From Melastoma dodecandrum (Eukaryota > Streptophyta > Magnoliopsida > Myrtales > Melastomataceae), in assembly GCA_029817715.1 (NCBI GenBank), contig JARUPY010000214.1, positions 62,001-126,000 on the forward strand: a DNA stretch of 64,000 nt, written 5' to 3'. Position numbers and translations under genes: made by a program. Shown piece by piece: positions 37,044 to 49,186 of the stretch; position 1 is the first letter of the stretch; each line of letters starts with the position of its first letter. The notes beneath the pieces are model-generated. The model was not told the DNA's origin, ran no database searches, and saw only the letters and a program-made list of their open reading frames with translations.

Positions 37044-39775
37044 TCATCTCCCATCATGTAGGCCACTGAAAAATTGGCTGTTCTCACCTAGTGATGCCTC
37101 CCATTCCACCGATGATGTCCTAATCTGGGACAATGTCACCACTATCTCCCGCATCTCTGGTCGGTCCGCCGGATCTTCACTTAGGCACCAACGCACTATC
37201 TCTGCCATCTGTAATATGGTAAAATAATCTGGTCCAATTCAAGTTGAAAGAATCAAAATGACAAAATGTGTTCCATAACTTACTCTGTACACCTCCTCCA
37301 TGGGGTAGTTGCCCCTTAGGTTTGTGTCGATGTGAACTTCTATAGCAGAAGGTGGATCATCATTTCGGAAAATTTTGTTCATCTGCATCATGTTATATTA
37401 TAGTAAGAGCATTTGGCGTTATGTTAGGTAATACCAGAAGTAACATTCAGTTGACGCACGATGGTGATGAGAGAGATGAGTTTGGTGGGTTCTTTGCTGT
37501 CTCGGATCAGTGCTCGTTGGCCTGTGATCAGTTCCGCCAGAACCACCCCGTAAGCAAACACATCGGTCTTTGGAGTCACTTGGAGTTCCTTAACAGATCT
37601 TCATGAATATTGAAGGAATGATGATCAGAGATATGTTGATTGATGAAAGCCAAACGTCGGCCAAATGTGTAAAACAGTGATTGTTAAAGTGGCTTACTCT
37701 GGGGGAAGGTAACCTGGTGTTCCCACGAGCTGAGTAGCGATTAGGCCTTCCTCGCCGGTCCTTCCCACTAGCCTTGCCAATCCAAAATCAGATACCTATG
37801 CCAATTCGCCCTGTCATATTTTCAATGCATTCTGCAAAAACACTGCCCTCAAAACAATCCACAGTGGAATGGCAAAAGCAGAGGAGCTTAAACCACCTTG
37901 GCACGGTGCCCCTCGTCAAGAAGGATGTTGCTGGTCTTTATATCGCGGTGGACATACTGTGCCTTTGTGTGATCATGGATATATTCAATGCCTCTGGCAG
38001 CATCGAGTGCAATTTCAGTTCTCACTGTCCAAGAAAGGGGCTGATGACCTGCTTTCCGCAATCGCCAAAAATCACTCGATTCAGAATCATAGCAACTGAT
38101 TTCTTCATGAATCTAGCATTATAATGAAAAATCAGGACCTTTCAAGAACGGATCATGGAGATGCTCACTGAGTGATCCATTAGGAATGAACTCATATACT
38201 AAGTACAGGTGGTCTTCTCCACTTGCATAGCCAATCAGTTCCACCTAAGACCAAGCATATTTAGTTGCTTCCCTTCCTTTTATCACATACTCGGAAGAAA
38301 AGGCCATCATGAGATTCAGCTTTCTCACCACGTTAATATGGTGGATCTTGCACAAAACCTTCAGTTCGGCTAAGAACTCCTTTGATTTGCTGGACTTCAT
38401 TTTCTTGATTGCCACCTCCTGTTAGTTTTTCAGGGGGAAATAAACCTTCAGGTCATCTGTTTGTGTGGATAGAAAGAAACAAATCCAAGGACGAGACCAA
38501 TGGCAGCTTTAGTTACCTGTTTGCCCAGGTATCCAAAATACACGCTTCCATATCCTCCCTCTCCTATTTTCTTAGATTCATCAAAGTTGTCTGTTGCACT
38601 CTCAATCTGCTCCAAACTATACACCATTGGTTTCTCTGATTCGAAAACAGGAGCATCTGTGCCATGGAGAATTTACACGAGTTGCTTCTCTCATTTGTTT
38701 TGTGACCAGAGCGTGTAAACATGCCTGAAAAGAAAAGGTGGGTTATGAAGCTGACCGACCGTCTGTATTTTCCTTCTGGAAGGAGGAACCTCTTTTGGTA
38801 CTGAAGTTCTTGGTTGTGGCTGCCTTGGGATCTTCGCTTACGTCTCGTCGCAGCTGATTCATCCTAAGCATTATTATTACTGTGAGCATGGATATAAACG
38901 TCACCGTTGCTAATATCGCTATGATTATTGTCCACTTTTGCTTCTTTGCAGCAGGTTCCTGAGCTACTGGAGCTTTCGAAGAATTCAAAGGAAAACATTG
39001 TTTTTTCAGATTGATCGTCAATAAAAAAATAAAAAATAAGACTAATCTGCTACTTAATCCGTCAGCAAGGCAGATAAAATGGATTAAAGATGCAAACATA
39101 AGCTGAAATTTATCATTAAGCTGAGATGTCAAGCAAACCTGGGGCTGCACCTATCTTAGGCCGTGGGATGGCATGGATTGATTTAGGAATGAACAGAACC
39201 GAGCCAGCGTAGATGTTATCTGCGTTCTGTATTTGAGGGATGTTCATGCTTATGATTCCGTCGACATCAGCTGACAACAGAGCTGCAATGTCCGACAATG
39301 TGTCATGGGGTTGGACAGTGTATGTCACCATGACCTTGGAGTTGTCCTGCAAGCAGCCGCAAGGGATATATATTGGCACAGTGGTAAATGGAGAGAAGTC
39401 GCCTTCATTTCCGGAGCCAAAAGCTTGATCGTTGTACGAGCCGGAGGAGATATCGTCGAACGTCTGGCCCTCTTCCACATAGTAGGAAGTGTTATAGAAG
39501 TAGGCGGTGACCTTTTCTATTGTCTGGCAGGAACATGTTACATTGATGAGATAATCCTGCCTATTCCCGACCGGTATCTGCTGAATCTGGGATTCATTAA
39601 CGGAATAGTGAAGGGCAATCTGCTTGACCGGGACATTGTTGTTGTGGTAGTAAAGGGAGGAGCTGCACGCCCGGATTTGCTCGGAGCAGTTAAGAGAATG
39701 AAGTTCAGCGGGTGCAGATGTGGCGACAGAGACCAACATGGCCAAGAGAAGGGATGGGAACCCGTGGGAAGCCAT
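37044..39775 (-). CDS. LysM-domain receptor-like kinase (LYK3-type)
   Basis: Ten exons on the minus strand, all in phase: 39775-39139, 38972-38760, 38656-38517, 38418-38329, 38244-38139, 38048-37897, 37795-37698, 37598-37460, 37382-37284, 37208-37044; 612 residues. Signal peptide ([13 protein letters not shown], about 1-21); LysM ectodomain with the CSC (about 91) and CGC (about 150) pairs of LYK receptors; transmembrane helix ([21 protein letters not shown], about 226-247); kinase with [16 protein letters not shown] (Lys ~335), HRDIKTSN (Asp ~431) and DFG (Asp ~449). All catalytic residues are present, so it should be active. Family members bind chitin or lipochitooligosaccharides and signal in immunity or symbiosis; the EVAIKKM...[17 protein letters not shown] region resembles the Arabidopsis LYK3 clade. 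The exon 2 and exon 8 donors were chosen by phase. Confidence 0.9.
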
Positions 39776-41203
39776 TGGGAAGCAGAGAGAGATTGAGAAG
39801 AGTTGGTGGTAGGATGAAAGGGTGGAAGCTTGGGAATAATAAAACCGAAGCCAACGAGGAGGTGGGTATAGAACAAGAACACCTGATTGTTTTCGCTTTT
39901 TCATTGTCGTCTCATGTGTTAGTGCTATTGCTTGGGCAGCAACCGAAAACATTATCAAATTGCAACGCCCAATATTCCGGAAATTGGACGATAAAAAAGG
40001 GAAAAAGATTAAAGTAAGCAATAATAGGCTGCTAATTTTGTGAAAAACAATGTTAGTAAAAAATGTTGGGTTGCGGAAACAATGTGAGGAGTTGTTAGTA
40101 TAATATTATTATCATGATGTTGCCAGATTGTACGCTGCATTTGCATTTTGGATAACTATTTTTTTTATTATTATTAAAAAGACGGGATGTATTCTTGAAA
40201 TTCACTTTACCTCCAAAATTTTTTAAATTTTTTAGTTAATGGTAAGACTAATACGTACGTTCACGTCCTTGCAGTTCCGAAACACTCTTATGAGACCATA
40301 AAAGCTTCCATAAGCTCGGTGTTATGTTCCCCGATTCATTAAGTGACCCGGTGTTACAAAACCGATTTAGGGAAATTAATCATTTAAATTTAAAAGTTAA
40401 TATCTTAAATGATGTAGTTGCTCTATGCCATTTCTTTGGAGAGGGCTTCCGTTTTTAACAAAATCGCCAGAACAAGAAGCTGGGTGAAGCGAGAAGACGA
40501 TGGTGGTCATATTAAACCTCAGCAGGAGCACGGGCTCAATCTTTTCTCCGTATATTGCCTTTTGCAGAACTCAGTCTGGCCTTTATACTACTATTTCAGA
40601 ATGTCGCCTTTTGAAGAACTGAGTCTGGACTTGTATTGTACCTGCACAATTGCTTACTTGATCATCTGCTATAGTGCATCCAGATGTAGTCGACTCCAAT
40701 AAAAGCACCAGCACGAGCATTCTGAATGTGAAAATGATGATATTTGATCAGAAAACCATTCAAGGAGCAGAAGAAAAGGCTTGACAAACCACATAAAGGC
40801 CATGGGAAAGAGAGAGAAAAGTAAAAGTAAATCGCACCTTAGGCTCTGTTTGGGAAGTGGTTTGAGCTTACTGCAAATCCTCCAGGGAAAACAGGCCATA
40901 GCGGCACATGATATATATATAACAAGGAACCCTTTAGATATGAAGACATTCCTAAAAGACTGCAATTTCTCAATGACAGCAAGAAAGGTCGTGTAAGCTG
41001 TTTCTAGTAAACTGTTTCTATAGCCAAACAAGTTCCCCGATCCGATTAGGAGTATTTCACTTTTTCACTGTTGATTTTTTTTTTCATATACATTTTATAA
41101 CTACCAACTCCCCATCTGCCCAGTTCGAAACAGTGCATCTTGATCTACCCCAAGGAAACATATAATTGAAATAAGGAAGATCATTCCCATAACTCCTAAC
41201 CAC
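39776..41203. other. Intergenic DNA upstream of the LysM kinase
   Basis: No gene recognised. Presumed promoter of the LysM kinase adjoins 39776. A partial ~50-bp duplication (TTG(C/A)AGAACT(C/G)AGTCTGG at 40561 and 40611) is the only structure noticed. Confidence 0.45.
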
Positions 41204-43031
41204 TCATTCATTTAAGGCAGGCAAGTACTGAGTCTGAGGATGAAGATCGGCTTGGTGCATTTTAAGTTGGTACGTTGCTGTAGCAATCAGCTCCTTAAGC
41301 TTTCTGCCCTATCAGCATTTGGTCAACCCCCTCGAGGGCAGTCAGCACCCTATCTTGTCGTAGGGCTTCACTCTCACTTGCATGCATTGTGAGATAACAG
41401 AGGAGTTCCAACCCGTACAATTGCATGTCTTCACCACCCTGTAACAGCCTCATCAATGGAGGAAAGCCGTTAAACTCAATTATCGCATTTGAATGCTCTG
41501 AATGGTGAAAATTCTCAGGGCAGGTGAACTTGCCAAGAGAAATGGCTGCCTCAGTTGCCACATTGGGATTCCTACTGTCAAGTTGAGTCACGAGAGGCAA
41601 AATTACCCGAGTCACGGGCTGGGAATGTCCTAGCCAGGCAATCAATTGCACTTATTGCAGGGATATGTAACAACAAATCATCTACCTCATTTATCAGTCT
41701 CAAGAGCTGATTCACAACGGCCTTCGCAGCAAGTGAATTGGTCTTAACAGCGCCACGCGTAAGGTCGGAATTGTACTCAGCAGCCGCTGTTATCTCCACC
41801 AGTGCCATCAAACAATTACACTGCAATTTGCCTTGCTCCTTCTCCACCAACTTTGCCAAGCAAAGCAATCCCTTTGTCTCGGTTATCTTCCTACAATTAG
41901 AAACGCTATCCCTTGCTAGCATCCATACTGCCTCTGCGCAACTTGTTTTCAGGCAGATTTTCACCTCTGGCAACTCGTTCTCTCTATCCTTCATATCACT
42001 TCCAAACAGTGAGTGCACGGGCGAGCTTGCAAGCGAGAGACGACTAGCAGATTTCGGCAAGGCATTCTTCCCTCTCTCCTTCTCTTTATTCATCTGGATT
42101 ATTGAATGAATACTCTGCTTCCCTGGGCAAAACCTAGGAACAGGATCTTCATCCAAGAACGGGTCACCAGCGGCCTAATCACGTTCCCCCTGGCAAATTC
42201 CTCCTGCAACCCGATCAAACTCAGCCATCCTCGCCACCATGCTTGCCACCCTAATCTGCACCTGCATCGAGGAATCCCCCAGCACCTGTACGATTAGAGG
42301 AACTCCTGAATGATCAACTATCTCCCTAAGCCTCTCCTGATCATCTGAGAGATTACACAGCGCAAATGCTGCAGCAATCTGAGCATTGGGCATAGCGGCC
42401 TCCTTCAGCAACTTCGACAGAGGACCCACCCCCTCTTCCTGTCATTTTCCTTGGCTAGTGTGGCCAATTCGTCGGCCGCCTCGACCCTGTCGGACAGCTG
42501 TCCCATATGCAAGCAGGCAATGACAGACCAAACCCAGTCAAGAATGGGATAGTTGCTAGCAATTGGGGGGCAACGATATCCCGATTCCTTCCCTGCCAGC
42601 ACCAATGTAACCGCTATTACCTTCATAATCGTAAACGCTCAACACCCACTTCATGTCCCCGATGGAAGAATCAAGAAGGCCGGAAAGCTTCTTAAAATCG
42701 GCAACGCTGATGATGGAACAGAGGCGGCGGACAACGTTCTGGCGCTTACACTAGCGGGTTAGGGAGAGGGAGCGATGGAGGTTGGAGGACACTTCAGAGA
42801 CGACCCGGCGAATGGCCGCTCGTAGAGGGAGGCAGACAAGGAGGAGGATAGGCAGATGAGGGAGCGAAGCATGTGGGAGAGTTTGTCGACCTGGCGGCCG
42901 GTAGCGGAGCACTCGGACTTGTAGGACCTGGACTCGTTGATGGAGGAACTAACTCGATCAGAGAGAAGGAGTGCGTAGGACAGCTCCTCCTGAAGCCGAT
43001 TGCCGTCGTCGCTGCCGTGGGAGTCGGCCAT
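41204..43031 (-). pseudogene. ARM-repeat protein gene (ARO-like), frameshifted
   Basis: Intronless-looking ARM-repeat gene resembling the ARMADILLO REPEAT ONLY group: MADSHGSD start at 43031, N-terminal helical region with SYKSECSATGRQVDKLSHML and LYERP, then SIGDMKWVLSVYDYEG, PIASNYPILDWVWSVIACLHMGQLSDR (in pieces), ARM repeats (AQIAAAFALCNLSDDQERL, ICLKTSCAEAVWMLARDS, NPNVATEAAISLGKFTCPEN, LHP-type C-terminus ending ALNE at 41204). Frame breaks occur near 42810, 42740 (TAG), 42570 (extra C in C6), 42440 (about 18 bases missing), 42180 and 41600. The coding order is otherwise complete, so this is either a recent pseudogene or a gene damaged by indel errors in the assembly. Confidence 0.8.
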
Positions 43032-44569
43032 TTTGGAAGCATGGGCCGAGTCGGCGATCCTCAAGAGGTTTAGGGTCCGGGAGGGGGTTACTGGGGTTTG
43101 TCGGAGTTTGGGAATTTGTGGATCAGGAACTGCAACAGTCCCGATGTTTCTATTTTCTCTTCAATATCTAACCTAATCTGTACGTGTCTTTATTGGGACT
43201 GAAAAACAAGACATCTCCTTCTTCGGATTGGCAAAATCGAGCGGTGAAAAAGCTTTCTTGCTCTTTTCCATTTTTTTTGTTCATGTGATTTCTACTTTCT
43301 ACTGACTAATTCCAAAGTCTTTGCAAGTCTTCCAAAACTCAAGGCCTACCTACGAATGACTTCCATCTAACTTTCTTTTTCGTTTCTAATAAGGCACGAC
43401 GGCAATTTCCATATAAAACACTCACCACAAAACAATTATTCAACGATTTTTAATTGTTGTGAGAAGAAATTAAAACTCGTCCTTTCTATATAATGAGAAC
43501 CAACGAAAACTAGCATCTACGCAAAATTAAATCTCTCGCCTGAGAAAAATGCGACCAGATGATGATATCGAGATTGTTAATTTGCCAACTAAACATCATA
43601 TCTCGTCATTAGATGGAGGGTTCCTATCGCATCACATTCCATGTTAAGCACCGCAAAAACTTTAACAATCAAATCAGCTAAAAAATTATAACAAAAAAAA
43701 AAAAAACAATATAGATCCTTCACTTTGAAAATTGCCGTGGCCTCGCACACGTAGCCATCGGATTACTTCAAATAAACACCCTCAGTTAATAATATTTCTA
43801 ATTGTCAACCATGTAAGAGTGACCAAGAAAACAATTACCTACAAAAAGGGAGACCTTCACCACTAACATGCACATAAAAGTATCAGCCCCTCAATGCCAT
43901 AAACAATCGAACTATTGTATAGAATACAGATCAAAACGCCACAAGACCAGCAGAGCTTCATACGGAAAGAGATATTTGGGGTGAATATCTAAACCTTGCG
44001 GTTATTTTCAGTTCTCGTTGTACACTCTTTACAGAAAGAGATATGTGGGCCATTTCCATCGGGTGAGTACACCAGATAGATAGGTTACAACATGAACTGC
44101 ATACTATCATCAACGGAATGGAAATCACAAGAGGCAAAATGCCCCCAACCTTGTTAAAAGTGCAAATACTACTCCGGGGTGGATTCCTGACATACTACTA
44201 TAACTTGGCAGAAGAAGTAATCTCCGGGACTCCATGACCACAAACCCTAAACCTATTTTGGAACCAAACCACCTCAAACCAATCAAATTCAAAACCGGAA
44301 GACAACAAGCCCAACGCCAGCATGACGAACTCGATTGATAAGCCACAAATAATCAACACAACCCAGATAAGTAATCCTTCCACCTCTGAAATGCAGATAA
44401 ACCAACACAAATCGACAAACAATTGATTCCACTAATGCAAGAACGCAAGAGTAGTTGCCATATCACATCAATCCTGATTAATAAAAAGTTGATCAAATAA
44501 AGGCTGGCGATTTGCAAAATGTATAGAACAAAACGAAAAAAAAAAAACAGAGTACATAAGCAGAAGATC
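43032..44569. other. Intergenic DNA
   Basis: AT-rich, no gene recognised. The part next to 44569 is the 3' UTR region of the L27a gene. Confidence 0.5.
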
Positions 44570-45010
44570 CTACCCAGTGAGAACAACAGCCCCACCATTC
44601 TCCTTGATCTTCTTCTCAGCATTCTTGGATACGAGCTTAGCTTTGACGACAACCGGCTGGTTAGCAGGCAAGACGCCCTTCCCCAAAACCTTAAAGAAAC
44701 CAAACTGAGTGACATCAATCAACGGGACGCCGCCCTTGCCGGACTTCTCCTTGACGTCCTCGGGGACAAGAGACCAGAGCTTATCGACGTTGACAGTGGG
44801 GCAGAAGAACTTGTTTTTGAGCTTGTGGAAGTAACGCATCCCGACCTTACCGAAGTAACCGGGATGATACTTGTCGAAGAGGATCCGGTGGTGGTGCATC
44901 CCTCCGGCGTTACCTCGACCACCGGGGTGCTTTCTGTGCTTGCCGATGCGCCCGTGGCCGGCGCTGACGTGCCCTCGCTTCTTGCGGTTCTTTTTTAACC
45001 TGGTCGTCAT
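44570..45010 (-). CDS. RPL27A: 60S ribosomal protein L27a (uL15)
   Basis: Single intact exon of 146 residues, the family's usual length, from ATG at 45010 to a stop at 44570. Start [20 protein letters not shown]; glycine/histidine-rich N-terminus ([12 protein letters not shown]), then [15 protein letters not shown] and the C-terminal GGAVVLTG. Component of the large cytosolic ribosomal subunit near the peptide exit region. Plant L27a genes are commonly intronless, so lack of introns does not imply a retrocopy, and the promoter motifs upstream argue for a functional gene. Confidence 0.95.
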   Translation of the reverse strand: MTTRLKKNRKKRGHVSAGHGRIGKHRKHPGGRGNAGGMHHHRILFDKYHPGYFGKVGMRYFHKLKNKFFCPTVNVDKLWSLVPEDVKEKSGKGGVPLIDVTQFGFFKVLGKGVLPANQPVVVKAKLVSKNAEKKIKENGGAVVLTG

Positions 45011-45032
45011 ACTCGGTGGCGGCGGCCAATGT

Positions 45033-45154
45033 CTAGGGTTTCGACCTTCTATAGGGGAATTTATTTTAATATGGAGGTGAAATTACTATTTTGCCAGAAA
45101 TCGACTGGGCTGAATATAGGCTTTTTCTGTGATGGCCGGATGGGACCAGGCCCA
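45033..45154 (-). promoter_or_regulatory. Telo-box and site II motifs upstream of L27a
   Basis: On the minus strand a telo-box AAACCCTAG lies at 45041-45033. Site II-type elements (TGGGCY) lie at 45106-45111 (TGGGCT, plus strand) and 45149-45154 (TGGGCC, minus strand). This combination is characteristic of plant ribosomal-protein promoters. The telo-box sits only ~25 bp before the start codon and is probably in the 5' UTR. Confidence 0.65.
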
Positions 45155-45539
45155 ATTTGGTTGCTAAGCGTAACTAAACTCCTGAAATAATATAATCCTT
45201 ATCCTCGGCTCTTCATCGGCTTTTTGTAGGAGAACCAATTTTATGGTCCTACGTGGTCGTATTTCCGAAAAGAGGACGACACTCCCTGCCTTTTCTTTTT
45301 CTTTTTGGCACCAAATCCCATTTAACCGACCACCCCAAAAGCATAACTTGTAGGTTTTGAAATGATTTTTTTTGAAATCCTAACTGGTGAACCTCGCCTT
45401 TTTCGCATGGATATGACTTCAAACATAAGATATGGATGCACAAGGAGAGTTTCTTTGGTGGATGTTGAGTGGGCTGCGAAGTAGGCATATGCTCGTGACT
45501 TCATTGTGTCTGCCTGATGGTTACAAGAAAATGATGATT

Positions 45540-46364
45540 TGTTAGGAAAACTTTTTCACGTCTTCAAATCCAAACGACGAGAGCGAACACGATCTAGACA
45601 AATTAATGTTAGCAAAGATCTTCACCACGCAAGTGCACTCTCTTTAAGGAATTATTCAACCCCACTATGAAGTTGCAGCCGGGGAAGTGGCACGAATATC
45701 CCTCTAGGAGTTATGAAGATCACTAACACGTCGATTCTGCAAAACCGAGTGCTCCAACAAGAGATTTCAAAAGGAAAATGGTGTTTAAGACTAAGATTAT
45801 ATGTTTTTCCCCAAGTATTATGTCTTATATAGATATGTAGATATTATGAGCAAACATGTCATTTCACGGAAATTAATGCCTAAACAAGAGAACATGTTTC
45901 TTCCTGAAGCAACTCCTTAAAAACAGAGAGTCATATTTGTTCGCCAAAGGTGCGAACTTCAAATACCAAGGGTTGTGTTCCATCAATGATAATCATTCTC
46001 AAATCCCAATAGTTATCTTTGGTTGTTTCGTATGAACATACACAATCATTCAAACAACACTTCATTCATTCAACAATATGATCTACACAAACCATTTTAT
46101 TATCAATGTATTTGTTAGTCGGTGTGGCCACACTGAAATCTTGTGTGGTGTGAACAACTGACGCCCTAGTATGGCCACACTGAAATCTGGTGTGGCCATA
46201 CCAATGTTTCTGCGAATGATACATACCATCGTGTAGCCACACGGAAGTCTAATGTGGTCACATCGATCCTTCTGTTCACATATGCATCCTCGGTGTGGCC
46301 ACATTGAAATCTGGTGTGGCCACACCAACCATTATGTACATCATTGGTATTAAAATGTCCAACA
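45540..46364 (-). repeat. 3' LTR of Copia element 3 with GTGGCCACAC repeats
   Basis: 825 bp. Region 46120-46330 holds four irregular units (47-64 bp apart) built on GTGGCCACACTGAAATCTGG. Confidence 0.88.
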
Positions 46365-46713
46365 ATCCCCCACTTAGATCACGATGTTGAGAACAACATC
46401 TAAACTTGACAACACTCCACATACAAGTTGGTATCATTTTAGATTAAACCACCAATCAGTGCAACAAAATTGACACTACCTTGAATGTTCATATAGGCAC
46501 GGTCCCTTTCTTCTTGCCTCCATTGTAATAGGCAACGAAATTGAACCTTGTGAAGAGTATCTACTCATCCTCTTTGACAATAGTATTCACTATAATCCGG
46601 AATGGAAATGACCCAAGCGGTCAGTCTAGTGTTTCTGGTCATGTATCGATAACTTGTTATTACCTATTAAACCTCTAGGATAGTGGTATAACTGAGTAGA
46701 GGTTAGGTTCCCG

Positions 46714-48308
46714 TCATCGGTGACTCAATATTGGTTTTAACCCCATTCCTTGAGAAGTCGAATCAACAAGGTCTCGACTTAGACCATTTGTCAACGGATC
46801 CGCTAGATTTTTACACGACTTCACGTATGTGATGGTTATTACACCATCATCCAATAGTTGCCTCACATACGAGTGTCCCAAACTGATGTGTCTAGATTTC
46901 CCATTGTAAATTTTACTCATTGCTCTAGACATAGTCGCTTCATTATCACAGTACACAGAGATGGCCGAAACCGGTTGTGGCCACAACACTATTTCTGATA
47001 ACAAATTCCTCAGCCACTCCAACTCTTCGCCCGTAGAAGCCAAGGTAACAAACGCCGACTCTATTGTGGATTAGGTTATACAACTTTATTTCTTTGACGC
47101 CCAAGAAACCGCACCACCTCCTAGTGTAAACACGTAACCAGAGGTTGACTTATCGACGCATATGCTAGTAATCCAACTAGCATCCAAGTATCCCTCTAAA
47201 ATCACTGGATATCCTTCATAATGTAATCCCATGTCCTTTATCGTCTTGAGATATCCAAATACTCTCCCTATTGTCATCCAATGTGAGGCTCCGGGATTAC
47301 TCGTATATCTTGATAGTTTGCATACCACAAATGCTATATCCAGTCTCGTACAATGCATAGCATACATTAGACTTCCAATTGCACTTGCATAATCTAATTG
47401 TTCAATGGCCCGACCGGAATCCCTTTTGAGTTTAACCGAGGCATCATAAGGACCGTTCGCTTCCTTAAAATTTAGATAACTAAACTTAGAGATGATTTTG
47501 TCAATATAGTGGGCTTGACTAAGAGAATAATCCCCATTAATTTTGCAAACTTTGATTTCAAGAATCGTATTAACCTCATTCAAATCTTTCATTTTGAAAC
47601 TCGAAGTAAGATACCTTTTGGTCACTTCTATGTCCTTCATATTAGTCCCGACGATCAACATATTGTCGACATAAAGACATATAATCACTCCATATTCATC
47701 CGTGAACTTTGAGTAAATACACTTATCCGCATCATTGTGCGTAAAACCATTACTCAATACCACACTATAAAACTTTTCATGCCATTGTTTCGGTGCTTGC
47801 TTTAAGCCATATAAAGACTTAACAAGTCGGCAAACTTCTTTTTATTTCCGAAGAGTACGAACCCTTCGGGTTGTTCCATATACACCTCTTCCTCTAAATC
47901 TCCATTTAGGAAAGCCGTCTTAACATCTATTTGATGGACATGTAACTTATAAATTGATGCAAGTGCTAATAACACTCTAATAAATATCATCCGCGTAACC
48001 AGAGCATATGTGTCGAAATAATCGACACCCTCCTTTTGTTTGAAACCTTTCGCGACCAATTTTGCCTTAAAGGTTTGTATTGACCCGTCGACATTGTATT
48101 TTTTCTTAAATACCCATTTGTCCCCTATTGCTTTCAATGATGAGTTACCCGATGTCACTTCCAAATCAAGCACGTAAGCAATTTTCAGGGCTGTAAAAAC
48201 GAACATCATCTTGTCCTTCCATCGCATGTAATTGGTGGCGTCGAATCGGTCTAGTTTGGTACAGTCGGAATGCAACATTTTCAATGTCGTCTCGGAGTAT
48301 GAAGCCAC
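46714..48308 (-). pseudogene. Gag-RT fusion remnant and RNase H of Copia element 3
   Basis: A frame starts MASYSETTLKMLHSDCTKL and DATNYMRWKDKM, the beginning of a Copia Gag. It passes after ~60 residues directly into reverse transcriptase (GDKWVFKKKYNVDGSI, QIDVKTAFLNGDLEEEVYMEQPEGF) at 48308-47802. RT continues in a new frame at 47763-47086 (LYVDNMLIVG, with Asn for the second catalytic Asp), followed by RNase H (EELEWLRNLL, YCDNEATMSRA) at 47043-46714. Protease, the knuckle and the whole integrase are gone, so a deletion fused Gag to RT. Confidence 0.85.
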
Positions 48309-48324
48309 AATAATTCCTTAAAAC

Positions 48325-49186
48325 TGTTGCGAAAACTTCTTCACGAACCGATGGGAAAGCTTTAAATCCGAACGATGAGAGAACACGCGATCTAGACATC
48401 AATGTTAGCAAGGACCTTCACCGCGCAAGTGCATTCTTTTTAAGGAATTATTCGCCCCCATTATGAAGTTGCAGCCGGGGAAGTAGCACGAATATCCCTC
48501 CAAGAGTAATGAAGATCACTAACACGTGATTCTGCAAAATCGAGTGTTCCAACAAGAAATCTAAAAAGGAAGATGATGTTTAGATATTTTTGAAGCAAAA
48601 TTATATAATTTATCCACAAGTGTTATGTTTTAAATAGATATGGAGACATTAGGATGGGGCATGCCATTTCACGAAGATTCATGTCTAAACAAGATAACAT
48701 GTTTCTTCATGAAGCAACTCCTTGAAAAACAAAGAGTCATAGTTGTTCGCCAAAGGGTGCGAATATCAAACATCAAGGGTTGTGTTCCCTCAATGATAAC
48801 CATCCCCAATTCCCAATAGTTATCTTTGGTTGTTTCGTATGACATACACAACTATTCAAACAACACTTCATTCATTTAACAATGTGATATACACAAACCA
48901 TTTCTATTGTCAATGTGTTTGTTAGTCAAAGTGGCCACACTGAAATCTTGTGTGGCCATACCAATGTTTCTGTGAACAACTGACGCCCTAGTATGGCCAC
49001 ACTGAAATCTGGTGTGCCCATACCAATGTTTCTGTGAACGATACATACCATCGTGTGGCCACACAGAAGTCTGGTGTGGCCACATCAATCCTTCTTTTCA
49101 CAAGTGACTCCTCGGTGTGACCACAATGAAATCTGGTGTGGCCACACCGACCATTATGTTTACCATTGACATTAAAATGTCCAACA
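48325..49186 (-). repeat. 5' LTR of Copia element 3
   Basis: 862 bp, homologous to 45540-46364. Contains the same GTGGCCACAC-based repeat family at about 48925-49152. More diverged from its partner than the LTRs of Copia element 2. Confidence 0.88.

Larger units (their letters stand above)
45540..49186 (-). mobile_element. Ty1/Copia retrotransposon 3, internally deleted
   Basis: 3647-bp element with perfect 5-bp target duplications TGATT at 45535-45539 and 49187-49191, inside the ABC transporter pseudogene exon. LTRs of 825 bp (45540-46364, 3') and 862 bp (48325-49186, 5') begin TGTTGGACATTTTAAT and end (C/T)(A/G)ACA. A purine tract (AAGTGGGGGATT on the minus strand) precedes the 3' LTR. No tRNA-Met primer site is found after the 5' LTR. 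The internal part is under 2 kb because most of gag, all of protease and integrase and part of RT are missing. Confidence 0.9.

Noticed and set aside
44519..44998. 159-residue plus-strand open frame
   Set aside because: Antisense shadow of the ribosomal protein L27a gene.
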